From positions 80,515,561-80,579,560 of the forward strand of contig NC_088775.1 in assembly GCF_954871325.1 (NCBI RefSeq): a DNA stretch of 64,000 nucleotides, read 5' to 3'. Origin of the DNA: Gordionus sp. m RMFG-2023. Lineage: Eukaryota > Nematomorpha > Gordioida > Chordodea > Parachordodidae. Below are positions 1 to 13,900 of the stretch, piece by piece. The first letter of the stretch is position 1. Each line of letters opens with the position of its first letter. The notes beneath the pieces are model-generated. The model did no database searches. It saw only the letters and a list, made by a program, of their open reading frames with translations, and was not told the origin of the DNA. The translations under genes and the position numbers were made by a program.

Positions 1-760
1 ATGTCCTTAATTGATAATCCATCATTTACCACGATAATTAAAACTCTATCCCCTGGTACAACAATTTTATGCCGCCAGATACTAATGAATAAAATAGCAG
101 ATAACTTTAAAATGATGAAAGATGCTCTAATAGTAGAGTTATCAGAGATATCATATACATCTACCACGAGAGATAGTTGAACACATAACGGAAGGTAAAA
201 ACTTATTTATATTTATAAATTGATCTGATTAAATATTTTTGAGCTTATATGGTAATCACAGGCCATTGGCTAGACCTAGAACTTTAAAAAGAAGATCTGT
301 GGCATTAGCCCTCAAAATGATAATAGGATGCCAGAATACGATGTACTTGCAAATAAAATTATTGATAATCTACCTTATATTAAAAATAGGTAGTGTAGAG
401 AGATTATTTAATAAGGCAAAACTTATACTTTCTGATAGTCGCTCTAGACTTGAGGATGATAATATTGAAAAGATTTTATTATTAAAATGCAATAAATTAC
501 CATAAATATTTATTTTTATTACATAATTTTTTTTTAATCAAAACTAATTATATTTTAATATTTACAAATGTTGATTTTTATATATTTACTATACAATAAC
601 ACTAGAAGCAAAAAATAAAAAATTTGTTTGTAAATTTTTTTTATACAAAGTAGCTTAAAAAGTAGCTAAAGCTACTTTTAAAAAATAGTAGCTAATAGAG
701 AGCTACTTTTTTTGACAAATAGCGATAGCGGTAGCACGCTACTTTTAAAAGTAGCGTTTA
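1..760 (+). mobile_element. 3' part of a hAT-type DNA transposon, degraded
   Basis: This stretch aligns along its length with the complete hAT copy at 34737-36176: the same text about ageing codons, then the same GTAGC/GCTAC-rich end at about 640-755. One frame ending near 505 encodes a hAT C-terminal dimerisation motif (SVERLFNKAKLILSDSRSRL followed by DDNIEKILLLK). The element enters from outside the window, so only its right part is seen. Its terminal repeat is eroded: the sequence after GTTTAAC at about 759 no longer matches the intact copy. It is a dead copy; no full transposase frame exists. Confidence 0.7.
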
Positions 761-1904
761 ACTGATTTATGCATCAGAGTTAAAATAAAAAATTTATAAA
801 TTGTATACTATGTTACGCATATATATTATTTATTACCATTTGTTTTAATATAAAGACGTATTGTGCATGTTGTATGCATATAATCTAAATATTTTTTAAC
901 AGTTAGAAAGAGTATTTTGATTATTATTATTATTATACTGAAAAAGATCTTGTAATAAAATGACCCATTTATTTATTCTTAAATTTGACGTTTAATTATG
1001 TTAAAGAATTATAAGAGAAAAAGAATATATTTGAAAATTATTTATAGGGTATCACCATCAGAGACGATACACTTAAATTGATGATAATTTAAATTGAGTA
1101 AAACTTCCATAATTTTATCTGAAGAATTCACATTACAATGAAACGTTGATTATTTTATTTATTCGACTTATGAAGATGCTATTCTTTTTTATTCGTATAA
1201 ATTTATATGTATATCTATTGAATAGCATAATAATAAAAAATCTTTCCAGATGAAACTAAAAAAATTAAAATTTTAACTAAAGGGTAATAAGAAAGTGAGA
1301 ATTTGATAGTTCTATAGGAATCATAATTCGGCAACCTATATAATTTTGACTTAAATTTAGAAGGCACAATGATGAACGTGGAGGACAACAACTGAAATAT
1401 CAATGTGTCTTCTTTCTAAGTTATATATATCAAATGTATGCACCGTATTTAGACTTAGAATTGCCCAACTATTTCTTTTAAATATTCAACTTCTTCAGAA
1501 TTAACTTTGCTCATGTGTTTTTCCCCTATTATTTGACAAATCCAGATTTGGAGAATTAATACACGCATTAAATTCAGACTTTATAAAATTTATAGTTAAA
1601 CTTTAGCATATTATCAAATGTAATTGTGGTTTTCATTCTTTATATCAATTTGTATTTTCCAACATGGCTATAGAAAGGCCGGTCAAAGTCTAGTACTGGT
1701 CGAGATCCGATAGAAAATCTTCTATTCATTTTATAAAATTTGAAATGTGAATCTGTATGATCAAATTTTTTATAGTTTCAACAAAAATTATATATGAGTA
1801 TTACGCAGTATGTAAGCATAATATGAATGCCTACCTCTAATGATTATTTTTAAGTATTAACTAGAAATATAAATATATTTAGATTCTCAAATTTACCTTC
1901 TGTC
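761..1904. other. AT-rich upstream region of RNase H1
   Basis: No coding region, RNA gene or repeat could be supported here. It is the region immediately upstream of the first recognised RNase H1 exon, so a promoter is expected, but no TATA box or initiator stands out against the AT-rich background. Confidence 0.4.
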
Positions 1905-4900
1905 ATGCCATGGTATGCTGTTAAAAATGGAATTAAACCTGGAATATATTTAACATGGTTAGTTATTTATCAAAATATATTGTATGTAAGAAAAATATAA
2001 ATAGGGATGACTGTAAACAAATGGTTAAAGGTTTTTCAAATGCATCATTCAAGAAATTTAATACAGAAAATGAAGCACTGGAATTTTTGCATGGCAATAA
2101 GAGTAATTGATATTTTATATTTTTATTACTATTTACTTTAGATTCCCTTCAAACTGAAGTAATTAATGGTTTGAAACTTGCTAAATAATTATTTAATATT
2201 TAGAAAGTCATACTTAAGAAGGACAATCAATTTTTTATCAAAAATAATCAGAAAAAATTAATATCACCAAAAAGACAGAAACGAAATAAAAAATCTTTAG
2301 GTACAAGTGTTAAAATAGTATGACTATATAATAATATAAAGATATAAATGAAGTAAACTATGTGAAGGTTTATGTTGATGGATGCTGTTTTTCTAATGGA
2401 TTAGATGGAGCTCGTGGTGGTATAGGTGTTTATTGGGGTCCAGATGATATTAAAAATGTCAGTGAACCTCTTTTTGAAAATGAGATTGAACTTAGTTCTT
2501 TTAAAAATCTTGAAACACCTTGTAATGCACCTGATAAACCTACTAATAACAAAGCAGAAATTAAAGCAGCTCATATAGCTATATTACAAGCTAAAAGACT
2601 TGGAATTGAAAACCTAGAAATACATACAGATAGCCTTTTACTGATTAATTGTAAGTATTATATTTAGTATTGAACTGCATTATATTATAATAATTTTTTA
2701 TAATCTTTTGATTTTTGTATATATAATTTTTGTTTCTTTAAAAATTTAAACTTAAAGGTTAAAATATTAGATTACCTTAGTTGTTAAAGCATAAGATTAA
2801 ATTTAAATGTATTATAATTTTATTAGCAATCACAAAGTGGATGCCTAAATGGAAAAGTTCAAACTGGAAAACATCTGCTGGTACAAATGTCAAAAATAAA
2901 GTTGAACTTATGACATTGAGTGATGATATTAAAGAAGGGATTAATATAAGATGGGTATTTTATCTCTCATATATGTTTTATATATTAACAATATTCATGA
3001 TTAAATTTACATTAAAACCATATGCTCTAATTTATAATTTTAATATTTACTTATTCTTTCCTGAAATAATTAATTTCAAAAATAATAATATCAAATTGAT
3101 GATAATTTGAGTTATTATACTCCATTACTCAAGTGATATATCTAGAGTTTTATGGAAAAAAAGTTCAAAATTTGTAAAATTAATAAACCATGTGATATGG
3201 ATGCCAGATCCAATTCACTCTTTTATCAATATTGTTGTGATATTTTCTAAAATCTATGGTTTCCTAATATAGCATAATATTTTATCTTCCAATTTTCATG
3301 TGAACTGAAACCTGGGTCAAATTAGATATGTAGGCAATATTTAATTGAGGACTTGTAAAAAAATATAGCCTTTACCTACAACGAGGATAAAGATCTTGAT
3401 ATTAATTTCCTAGGTCTATATATTATTTATATAAAGAAAAATATAGATATTTAATATATATAGTATAGTATGTTAATTAATACTATTTAAATCAGGGATC
3501 TGATTTAAAATGAATATTGGTTTATGTTTGGTTTAGTGTTGGACATGAATAAAGGTTCAGGTTTGGTTCATAAGAAATAATAATATCCGTTTAATTTGAA
3601 CCTTTAAAAACTGGTATATTTTTTTTTTTTACTTCCAACCTTATTAGAATTATGTAAATTGAAATGCATCTGTTAAAATTATTCCCTATTCCCAAAAGAT
3701 TATATTAAGCTATACACTTTATTATTTTCAATATTCTCTTTTCTCAAATTATATTTATAAGTAGAGGGAGATTCAATTGAGAATATTTCTATATGCTCAC
3801 TTGGGTGGTTAGCATTATTAAATAGCAATATACAAAAATATTTGAATATACAAGAGTTGGGATATCAAAAGGTCTGAACTTGTTCACTTACTTTTTGAGA
3901 GATTCGGTTCAGGTTCATCTAATAAAATTTATAATGGCTCTGGTTAGGTTCTGTAAATAATAACAGTTAATGGGTCATTCCATGTCAAATGAGCAAAAAA
4001 ATGAGATTTTCGGCCGACCCCCTTCGATTTTTTCAAAATTTAGTAAGCAAAGAAAGGTTAGTGTATAGCCAAAATAGCCAAAATTTTAGCCTCATAACAT
4101 TTATATTTTTGGAGATATTAGGGTTCAAAGTGGCAAAAATGACGTATTTTTACCATTATCTGCCTTCATTCAATTAAGCATATCTTAAAAACTATCTAAT
4201 TGTAAATAACAAATTTAATATTAAAATTACGTACAAAGATTCTACTTTTAGATAAAAAAAAATTTTTTTTTTCAATTTCCGGCCATTTTATCAAATATAT
4301 AAGGACTAAAAACGATTTTTTAGAAATTATACGACCTTCAATTTTTTTAAAAAATTTAGTAGACAACACTGAACTCTTCCTTTATATTTATAAAAAAAAA
4401 TTGGTCTGGGACGAGGCCATCTTCATTCTCAAAATCGATAAAAATGTTTAGAAAAGTGTATAAATATTTTCCCGAAAGGGGGCGTCTTTGCATAAATTTA
4501 TATTTAAATCAGTTTTTAATGGTTTTTCTTAGACTATTTGATATAATTTAAAGGAGTATTTATCTTGTAAGTGAAAATAACAATAAATGGGGCTTTCATT
4601 CAATTATAGAAATTGCCTATCGATAAAAGAAATTCAATTTATTACTTTATTTATAATTTTTTATAAAATTTTTTGCTAATATAACATATATTAATATTAA
4701 TAAAATATATTCAACTAAATTTATACTTCTTGAATATATGAATCAAAATCTTTAGCATTTCATATATGGAGCCCTAAATATTAAAAATAATTGATATAAT
4801 ATAAATTTTAAAATCTAATATATAACTCACTTTTAAAAGATTCTAATTTTTCGGTAGCGCATTTACTTTCTTGTGACGACAATGTGTAACTACGGCCAGT

Positions 4901-7900
4901 AGCAGTTAACGGTGAAACTAATGTTAAGATATGACATTTTGGCAAGTAGAGAGTGTCGTCTATACTTGGAAATGTAAAGGAATTAGAAGGTCCGGATGGG
5001 TGTAAAAACTTTATATATATTTCTTCCTCCTTTTGATTTTTCCTTAAAACTAAGGCTAACCACCAATTAGAATCATAAACACATGTTATATACCCTGATA
5101 TCTCTCCAAAAATGATACTTTCATCATTATATGATAAATATTCTATATTACTTTCTATTGAATTGGAATACATTTTACTCTTAAATTGATGTAGACCTGT
5201 GGGAATCACCGTGTGAATTTTCTGTGTTCCAGGTATAGGTCTCGTTTTTGAAAACCTTTCCCTGAATAATATTTCTTCGTGATCATAATTTTCTTGGGTC
5301 ATATATTCAAAATATATGCCATTAATATTTTCTTTAGCGAACTCGTACAATTCATATGATGTGGTTATTTGCTTTGAGTAAGGTCTTTGTAAACTAGCTC
5401 TAGCGGCTAATCTTTTAACAGTGCCACCAATCCCATCACAAACACTTTTCCCATGTGCTGTAGCAGAAAAATGCCATTCCGCCTGTATCCCGAAATCCAT
5501 CTCATGATGGCAAATATTAATAAAATTTTTACGATTTTTATACTGTGCAGCAGATCCATCGGAAAAATAAAAAATTTTATTTGGCATACAAATTTTATTA
5601 ATTAAAAAATTTACCAATGTTTTTTGGAAATAATGTACTGCTATTGTATTGTGTTGCAAAGATTCGGATATCATTACATAATTTAGGCAACAAATATTGG
5701 CTAAATTATCTTTATAATATATAACAAAAGGGTGAACAGTGGATTGAGCTCTATTCCAATGATAACTTTGTACCTCATCCTGAAGTATAAAGCTATAGTT
5801 TTCTAAAAATCACATAAAATTAAATATTGGCCTTTGTCTAAGTTCAATTTTAGATTTTTTTGATACAATGATTGTTGCGTTGAAATAAAAGAATGGGGTA
5901 ATAAAGATTCCATTTTTTCAAAAAAGGCATTGATAAATTCATCTACTGGCTTGGTTATTGTTTCAAGAGTGGTTCTATCTACGGAAAGCCATTGTTTGTA
6001 TGTTATAAATTCGATGTCCTTAGAACGAAACAATATTTCTATTTGGTGGCGTAAATTTGTTGACCCTGGACAATTATCACATTTGCCCAAATAACAGGAT
6101 GGTTGAGGCGGATTACAAATTATTAAGGGTAAAATATGTTTATATGTTTTAATGGGCAACATATCATCTTTGGTTAAATTGGGTAAATTTGATCCAATGA
6201 TCATTAATTTAAAATTTTGGTGGTAGCTGCAAACACAAACATTATGTGTACCACTACCTCCTACGAGTATACAATTTTTTGGGCGAATGCTTGCAAATTT
6301 CGAAAAACCGATTTTAACATCAGGCCTCATTTCTTTAAAAAATATATAAATTTCTTTCAAATTATCTAAAATTAATCTCTTTTGTATTGTATTCTTTTTT
6401 CCGTCTTCGGTGTCAAAATTGAAAGGCAATCTTTCTTGCCTGGCATGATTCTGCTTATTTCGTCCGTACAATAAAATTCTTGTACAATTTTAACTGTACA
6501 TTCGTCTATAGTATTTCCAGGCTTGGGGTTAGGGGTTGATAAAAATCCCTTTTCCGCTATCAATAATTTAGCTTGTCTTGCCATGTATTTTGTTGTATTA
6601 AATTCATTCATTATTTTGGACACTGTCCAATTCTTTGGTAATATCGTCAAAATTTTATATTTATCAGTTTTAGATAAGAGTGAAAATTTTTTTTTAATAT
6701 TGCTTAGAATACCATCATCTTTATCGATAGTAGCTGGCTCAATCGCATTTATATCTAAATGAGTTTCTTTAGCCTTTTTTATTTTGGTAATTTTTTTAAT
6801 TGGATATCTTTTTTCTCTCAACCTTTTCTTTTTTATTGGAGATTCTCCAATTTCTATCAATGATGTATTAATTGATTCATAAGCCAGGTTCTCTTCGATA
6901 TTATGAATATCAGGGTCTTTAAATGCGTCATTTGACTTACTAGCTGTTCCGAGTTTTCTTCGACATTTATCACATATCTTATCATCTGAGTGAAGTGACA
7001 TCCAAGATTGTACATTTCTAAGATTTGTAGTTACATTATTATGTTTTAGTATTTTAAAAGGGTTACAGCATCTAGTTTTTCGAATAAGATTTTTGTTCAT
7101 TTTATTGAAATTCTATATGATAAAACAAATTAATTTATAAAAATATCACCGAATATCTAATAATTACAGGTGTACCGATTAGGGGGTTAATCCGCTACGA
7201 TATTGCAGATATTATATTGATATCGGCCAAATAACCGATATCACTAATCTGATTTTGCTCGCTCTACATATTATATATTTTATCATAACTTAAAACAAAT
7301 AATTATAATTTAAATTAACCTAGTATTTCAGGACTATTTATTCATGTAAAATTCTATATAAAATTTAGTAAAAATATGGTATAATCATTTTTTGTTCCAA
7401 AAACCCTATTTTGATGTAGAAAGTAACTGGTTAATTTTTGAAAAAATTATTGATTTAGTTTTAAAACCAAAAATATCCTTATAAGACATTATTAATTATT
7501 TTCATTTAGTTTTTTATAAAATTTATCACTTCAATTAAATAATTTTTTTACCTTTGATATTATAAGAATAATTAGAATTTATTATAAGAATAATTAGAAT
7601 TTATTATAAGAATAATTAGAATTTATTATAGTTTTTTTAAAATACGAAGAAATTAATTAAAAAATGAATTAATATAGTGAGCAAGTGTATTATTGATGAT
7701 TAATCAATTTTAAATTTTTCTTTATTTTATTGATTGAAACACTCATTTATTCTTATTTACAAGTAAAGCTATGCCGATTTTAGAAAATCCGATCCAATAT
7801 TTATATTGTTTGGGTTATTGATGATACTTTTATTTTGTATATAATTTTATAATAATAATAAATTAATATTTGTAATATTTTATTAGCTTTTCCACGTCAA

Positions 7901-10900
7901 TGGAAGAATTATAATTCTTCATATATTATTTTTTTTTGGTAAAAACAAAACAATAAATACAATGTACATAATATGGAGACACAAAAAAAATATAATATAT
8001 CTTGACTTTGAAAAATTTTTTTTTTTGCGACGATCACATTATTTTAAAAAATTCATCGATATTTGGTAGATCATATTTTATTAATATTCGTTAAATATAT
8101 GTTATATGGGCAAATATATAATAATTATAAATAATAATGTAATAAATTGATTTTCTTTTATCGATAGATAATTTCTATACTTGAATGAAAGCCTCATAAG
8201 TGAAAAATATTATAATTTATATTTACAAGATGAATAATCCTTTAAATTATATCAAATAGTCTAAAAAAAACCATTAAAAACTGATTTAAATATAAATTTA
8301 CGCAAAGACGCCCCCTTTCGGGAAAATATTTATACACTTTTCTAAACATTTTTATCGATTTTGAGAATGAAGATGGCCTCGTCCCAGACCAATTTTTTTT
8401 TATAAATATAAAGGAAGAGTTCAGTGTTGTCTACTAAATTTTTTTAAAAAATTGAAGGTCGTATAATTTCTAAAAAATCGTTTTTAGTCCTTATATATTT
8501 AATAAAATGGCCGTAAATTGAAAAAAAAATTTTTTTTTTTTATCGAAAAGTAGAATCTTTGTAAGTAATTTTGATATTAAATTTGTTATTTACAATTAGA
8601 TAGTTTTTAAGATATGCTTAATTGAATGAAGGCAGATAATGGTAAAAATACGACATTTTTGCCACTTTGAACCCTAATATCTCCAAAAATATAAATGTTA
8701 CGAGGCTAAAATTTTGGCTATTTCTTAGTTACATTCACCTTTCTTTGCTTACCAAATTTTAAAAAAATCGAAGGGGGTCGGCCGAATCGTGGTTGATTTG
8801 TCATGGAATGACACTAATACAGGTTTAAAGGATCAATTTGGATCTGAAGTTTAAATTCCACCATTATACACCCATTATCGTCTTTCAAGGCAAGTGTATT
8901 CATTACTAAATCACTTTATTAATTCTTAAGAATAATGAAGCAAAAAATAAAACAAACAACATACTTTGCAAAGAATTTTTTTGAACAAGGCTACAATACA
9001 ACAAATGAATGTCGAATTATTCTTCTTCTTCTCCGTTTTATGGCGATTTCCAGGTTTACCTGGGTAGGCCAGTTTTCCCTCTGATTTTTCTTTTCCATTT
9101 TTGACGGTCCTGAGCATCAATACTTGTAAGATTCATGCTTCTCATATCCGCCGCTATCACATTTGTCCACGTCATCTTGGGTCTTCCTCTAGGTCTTGAT
9201 CCTCCTACTTCCATCATTGTGCATCTCTTTACCCAGTCATCTTTTGTCATACGTTCCACATGCCCAAACCATCTTAGTCTATTTCGTCGCATTACCATAT
9301 CAATCATTTCTATACCTAATCTTGCTCGCAATTCCTTGCTAGTTTTTCTCTCTCTCAGAGATATCCCACACGTCCATCTAACCATCCTCATCTCTGTTCT
9401 TTCTAATTTGGCTTCGTGAGTCGCTTTCATTGCCCAAGTTTCACCGCCATAAACTAAACAACTCCTCACACAGCTTACGTAAACTTTCCCCTTTAACTTC
9501 AGAGAAACTTTTTTATTTGTAAGAATAGACGACATCTCTCTGAACTTCTTCCAAGCTTGTCTGATCCTTGCAACAACGGCAGAATCTACACCACCATCTG
9601 CGTTTAGCATATCACCTAAATAACAAAACTTATCCACTTTTTCTAGGGTTAACCCATTGCCAATATCCAGACCACCATTTTTTAGGTTATCATTATTATG
9701 TATCCCTTTCATGCATGTTCTACAAATAAAGGTCATTCTTTCTAACATCAAACTGCCTTTTTTTCCCGCTACATCTTTTGTGTACCCATTTCTGGCATCT
9801 GGCGCATTGGATAGAATTTCTAGCAACTCCTTTGCCACATACACCACAAGGCCACTTACCGGATTCCTCCATCTTTAGATTTTCCCCACCAATCATCACC
9901 TTTGTTTTTGATGCATTCATTTTCTGGCCCTTTGCTTCCATAGTCATCTTCCATTTACTAACTTTATCCCTCAATTCTCCCTCACTATTTGCCATTAATA
10001 CAAGGTCATCTGCATATAATATCTCCCAGGGAAGTCCTTCACGCATTTCTCTAGCCACCACATCCATTACTAAGATAAATAATAATGGACTTAGCACGGA
10101 TCCTTGATGAAGTCCTACCTTCACCTCAAAGCTGTCACTATCACCATAATCCGTCCGTACTGCTGTTTGTGCTCCAACATACATTGCCATCACTGCGGTA
10201 ACCAACCATTCCTCCACACCTGATTTTCTCAAGGCCCATCTAGTAATCTCACGCGGCACCTTATCAAATGCTTTCTCCAAATCAACAAACGCATAATAGA
10301 GTTTCTTTTCCTTCGCAAGATACTTATCCTGAATCAAAAATTGCATCTGTCGTGCCTTTTCCCCAGGGATGCGAACCCGACAAAATTTTAGACCGGGTTC
10401 GGTTCGGGTTCGGTTCGGGGTATAAAAAAAAGAGTTGGGTTCGGTTCGGGTTCGGTTCAGGAAAATATTTTTGAACCCGGGTTCGGTTCGGGTTCGGTTC
10501 GGGTTCAAGAATTTTTGAGTTGATAAAAAAAATTCTATATTTAAATCATAATAAAAAACTAGACATAAATTTGATATAAAAAATAAATTTTTTATTTTCT
10601 TTATAGGCAAATATAGTTAAAAATACAAAGCATATAGTCATGTATCAATTTTAAAAATTTTATTTAGACGTATTAGCATAATATCTTCCAAGAGTTGTTC
10701 ACTCATCCTCGATCTATGTGGTGAAAGAATGAATTTCAAATGTGAAAAAGATCTTTCAACGCTAACCTATGTTAAATGTATTTATATGTGAAAATATGAA
10801 AAATTAACTTGGGTTGCAGGAACAGCAAATAAGATTATAGATAAAATATATAATTCAGGGTGTTCCAGCTTAGCAGACTCCCAAAAATGCAAAATATTTT

Positions 10901-13900
10901 CCTTCTTATCTAATCTTATATAATCGCTAAATCCAGTAATTATTGTTCCAATACTTTTCTCAGAAATCGTTGGCCCTCTTTTAAGTATTTTCTCCTGCCT
11001 TTCTTTAAGTTGTATCAATTTCTCTAAATCATCTTCTTGTTCAATAACTTCATCGGAACTAATATCATCAGATAAAATTGGCGTTGTTAAGCTTTTAATT
11101 CGTCTCCATAAATTGACAAGATGTTTTTTCGCACAAATCTTATCATCATCACTAAGTAATACCTGTAATATTTAAGGATTTATATTGTTTATATTTAAAT
11201 ATTTCATAAAATAACAATTTTAATATAAATCTAAAATAATTAATTTACTAAGCTTTTAATTAACCTTGTATCTTGGGCCCAGGTATATGGCAGCTAAGAG
11301 AATTTCGTTCTTTATAAACCTTTCTTCTCTGTTCTTAAGACAAGAATATAGTAATTGAGCAAAATGGTTTGGATTTTTTTCCAGTTCGATGCAGCATCTT
11401 AACCATGCTGCATAAAAATCTGTCAGTGTTAACTGTTCAGATTGGAATTGTTTGGTTGCGATTTTTAGCGGTTTTAAAATTTCAACAATCGTTATTATCT
11501 CTTTCCAATCTTCAGTCAATAAATAATCAGATTGCTCTGTAAAAAAATCTTCGATATTGGGTTTTAGTAAAATCAGCCTTTCTAACATATCATGGGTTGA
11601 ATGCCATCTGTGGCAATCTAACACAGGCTTAGGGAGTTTCATATTTTTTAATAACTTTTGGTAAGTGGGATGTCTTAATTTTAAATTTAGGCTCCTAGCT
11701 TTTGCAATGGTTTCCACAATAGGTGATAATTTTATAGCATCTTGAAGTGCCAGCTGAAGTGTGTGCACACCGTACACTATAAATCGGATAGGATATAATA
11801 GTTGATAAAAAAGTATTTTGTATATCATCAATATCATATTTATATACATTTACATCCATATTTTCCTCATCTGCTGATTCACTCCTTATATCATAATCAG
11901 TTTCAGGTTGCAGGAGCTTTATAGCTCTTAAAAAATTACAACCATTATCAGAAGTAATTGTGTATATTTGTTGAATATTAATTTTAAATTTTAGTAAAGT
12001 TTTTAATATATTCTCTTTTATATATTCTCCTGTACATCTCTCTTTCAGCTCTACAATTCCAAGAGTCCTCAGATTTATAATGGACTTTGATATAAATTGA
12101 ATATTTACACCAAGAATTGACCTATCTAGTCGTTGAACTGCATCAACTTTTAAACTTATTAATTTTCCTTCTACCTCTCTCGATATTTTGTCTCTAATTG
12201 ATTGGGCTGTTTTATTAATAGTTCTGGATAAATTTTCTTTGTTTATAACTAAATTGAGCCCAGATAGGAGTGGATTTATAATTCTTTGAAATCCCGAATC
12301 TTCAATAATTGATAAAGGCCGGCCATTTACAGTAACAAGTTCTAGTATAGAACTCATCAAATCATTAGATGATATATTTATACTTATATGCTTTTTTGGA
12401 AAAAAGGTTTCTATATTAATTTTAGGTTTTTTTGCCAATAACAATTCCTGATATTTGGTTTTTTCATTTAAATAATTTAAATATTCATTGTTGTGATTTC
12501 TTTCCAGGTGTCTTTCTAAATTTGACAAGTGATTACCAGACATTTTTACTTTGCAATATGAACATATTGATTTTTTTTTCTATTTTATTAAGGGTAAAAT
12601 GCTTATCAAATATGACTTTATCTTTAATCTTAAATCTATAAAAAGAGAACAATTTTTTTAAATAGCAATGATTTCAGAATTAAAAAAGAGATATTTATAA
12701 ATTTAATTTCATTTATAATATGCACTTCATTAATATCTTGTAAAAATTAAACTAAACCAAAAATAAATGATTAGCATATATAAATTTTAAAATCATTTTA
12801 ATAAGTTCACAAAAACTGCCCTACATTTAACAATTTTTAAGTTAGATGTTTAGAATTTTTTAAATTAACAATATAATAATTTTTACTTTGATTTGTTAAC
12901 CATTTTCTTCTAATTAATAATCTTTAAGAATAATAAGATAAAAATTTAAAAATAAATGGCGTAAATTAATTCAATTGTTTAAAATTTTTTAACACTCCAA
13001 TAGGAATCGAGAATAAATTTAAAAATGGCATAAATGAATTAAATTGTTTAAAATTTATTAAGACTTCATTTAATTGGAAATTTGAAAATATAATATTTGT
13101 ATTTACATATATTAATATATGATTTTAAATAATACACTGAACCCGATTGAACCCGGGTTCAAATAAAATTCTTGGGTTCGGTTCGGGGTTTTGGAAATTT
13201 TATAAATGGGGTTTAGGTTCGGTTCGGGTTCAGAGTTTTTTTCTAAAAACCCGGGTTCACTTCTCCGGGTTCGGGTTCGGTTCGAATTCCTGCTTTTCCC
13301 GATGTAAAACCTAACCGCATTTCATCAATTTTAATTTGTTCCCTTAACCGCTTCTCTAACACTCTCAAATACTTTCATTGCATGTTCCAAGAGTTTAATA
13401 GCTCTGTAAGACCCGCAATCTAAAGGATCACCTTTCCCCTTGTATACTGGGATAATTATACTTCTTCGCCAGTCCTCGGGAATAGTATCTTCTGTGACAT
13501 TTGATTGGCTAAATTCATTAATCATTCAATCCCTAAATCATCAGAACCTTTAAACATCTCTGATACCACCATAAACCCGATGCCTTCCCTTTTTTCATCT
13601 TTATAACTGCTCTCTTTATCTCGTCCTTGCCAAATTTACACCCTGAACCTTCTACCTTTGCACAACTAATATTATTATCCCATTCATTTTCTTCATACAA
13701 AAGTCCTTTCATGTAAATCTTCCAGGTGTTCTTAATACCACTACCATCAATCGCCATTTTTCTTTTCATATTTTTCAAACACTTTACACCTATCACATCC
13801 TGCCTCTTTTTTGACATTGTTTTGCCATTTGAACCATATTTCCAATTCCATCAGCGCATTTCATTTCTTTAGCAAACTCATGTCTTTTTTCTTCTTGAGC

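Larger units (their letters stand above)
3974..8812 (-). mobile_element. 4.84-kb DNA transposon with long terminal inverted repeats
   Basis: The two ends mirror each other: GTCATTCCATG at 3974 and its reverse complement ending at 8812. The inverted similarity extends about 740 bp inward on each side and includes the text around the GGCCGACCCCCTTCGATTTT block and the GGGGGCGTCTTTGC block. A transposase-like gene lies between them on the minus strand. No clear target duplication is visible (TTAATGG on the left, ACTAATA on the right). The family is not one I can name with confidence. The size and TIR length are unlike the other hAT and piggyBac elements here. It sits inside the RNase H1 intron. 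Confidence 0.8.
10364..13292 (-). mobile_element. hAT DNA transposon inserted into the LINE, with 8-bp duplication
   Basis: The ends are CAGGGATGCGAACC on the left and the reverse complement of CAGGAATTCGAACC on the right. The 8-bp duplication CTTTTCCC is exact (10356-10363 and 13293-13300). Subterminal blocks of GGGTTCGGTTCGG repeats occupy about 10375-10510 and 13140-13285. The size (2929 bp), the CAGGGATG start and the 8-bp duplication are diagnostic for hAT. It carries a transposase gene on the minus strand. Confidence 0.95.

Noticed and set aside
239-505. 88-codon ORF as a host gene
   Set aside because: Only its second half is protein-like, and that half is the hAT C-terminal domain; the first half aligns with noncoding hAT text at 35400-35600.
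2781-3110. 109-codon plus-strand ORF as a separate gene
   Set aside because: Its first part is RNase H1 exon 6 (2827-2954); the rest is intron read-through.
3974-8812. Reading the long-TIR element as a Polinton/Maverick
   Set aside because: It is under 5 kb and shows only a DDE-like transposase; none of the usual Polinton genes is present.
9135-9419. Plus-strand ORFs across 9135-10474 and 13974-15420
   Set aside because: They are antisense shadows of the LINE coding strand and of the GGTTCGG repeats.
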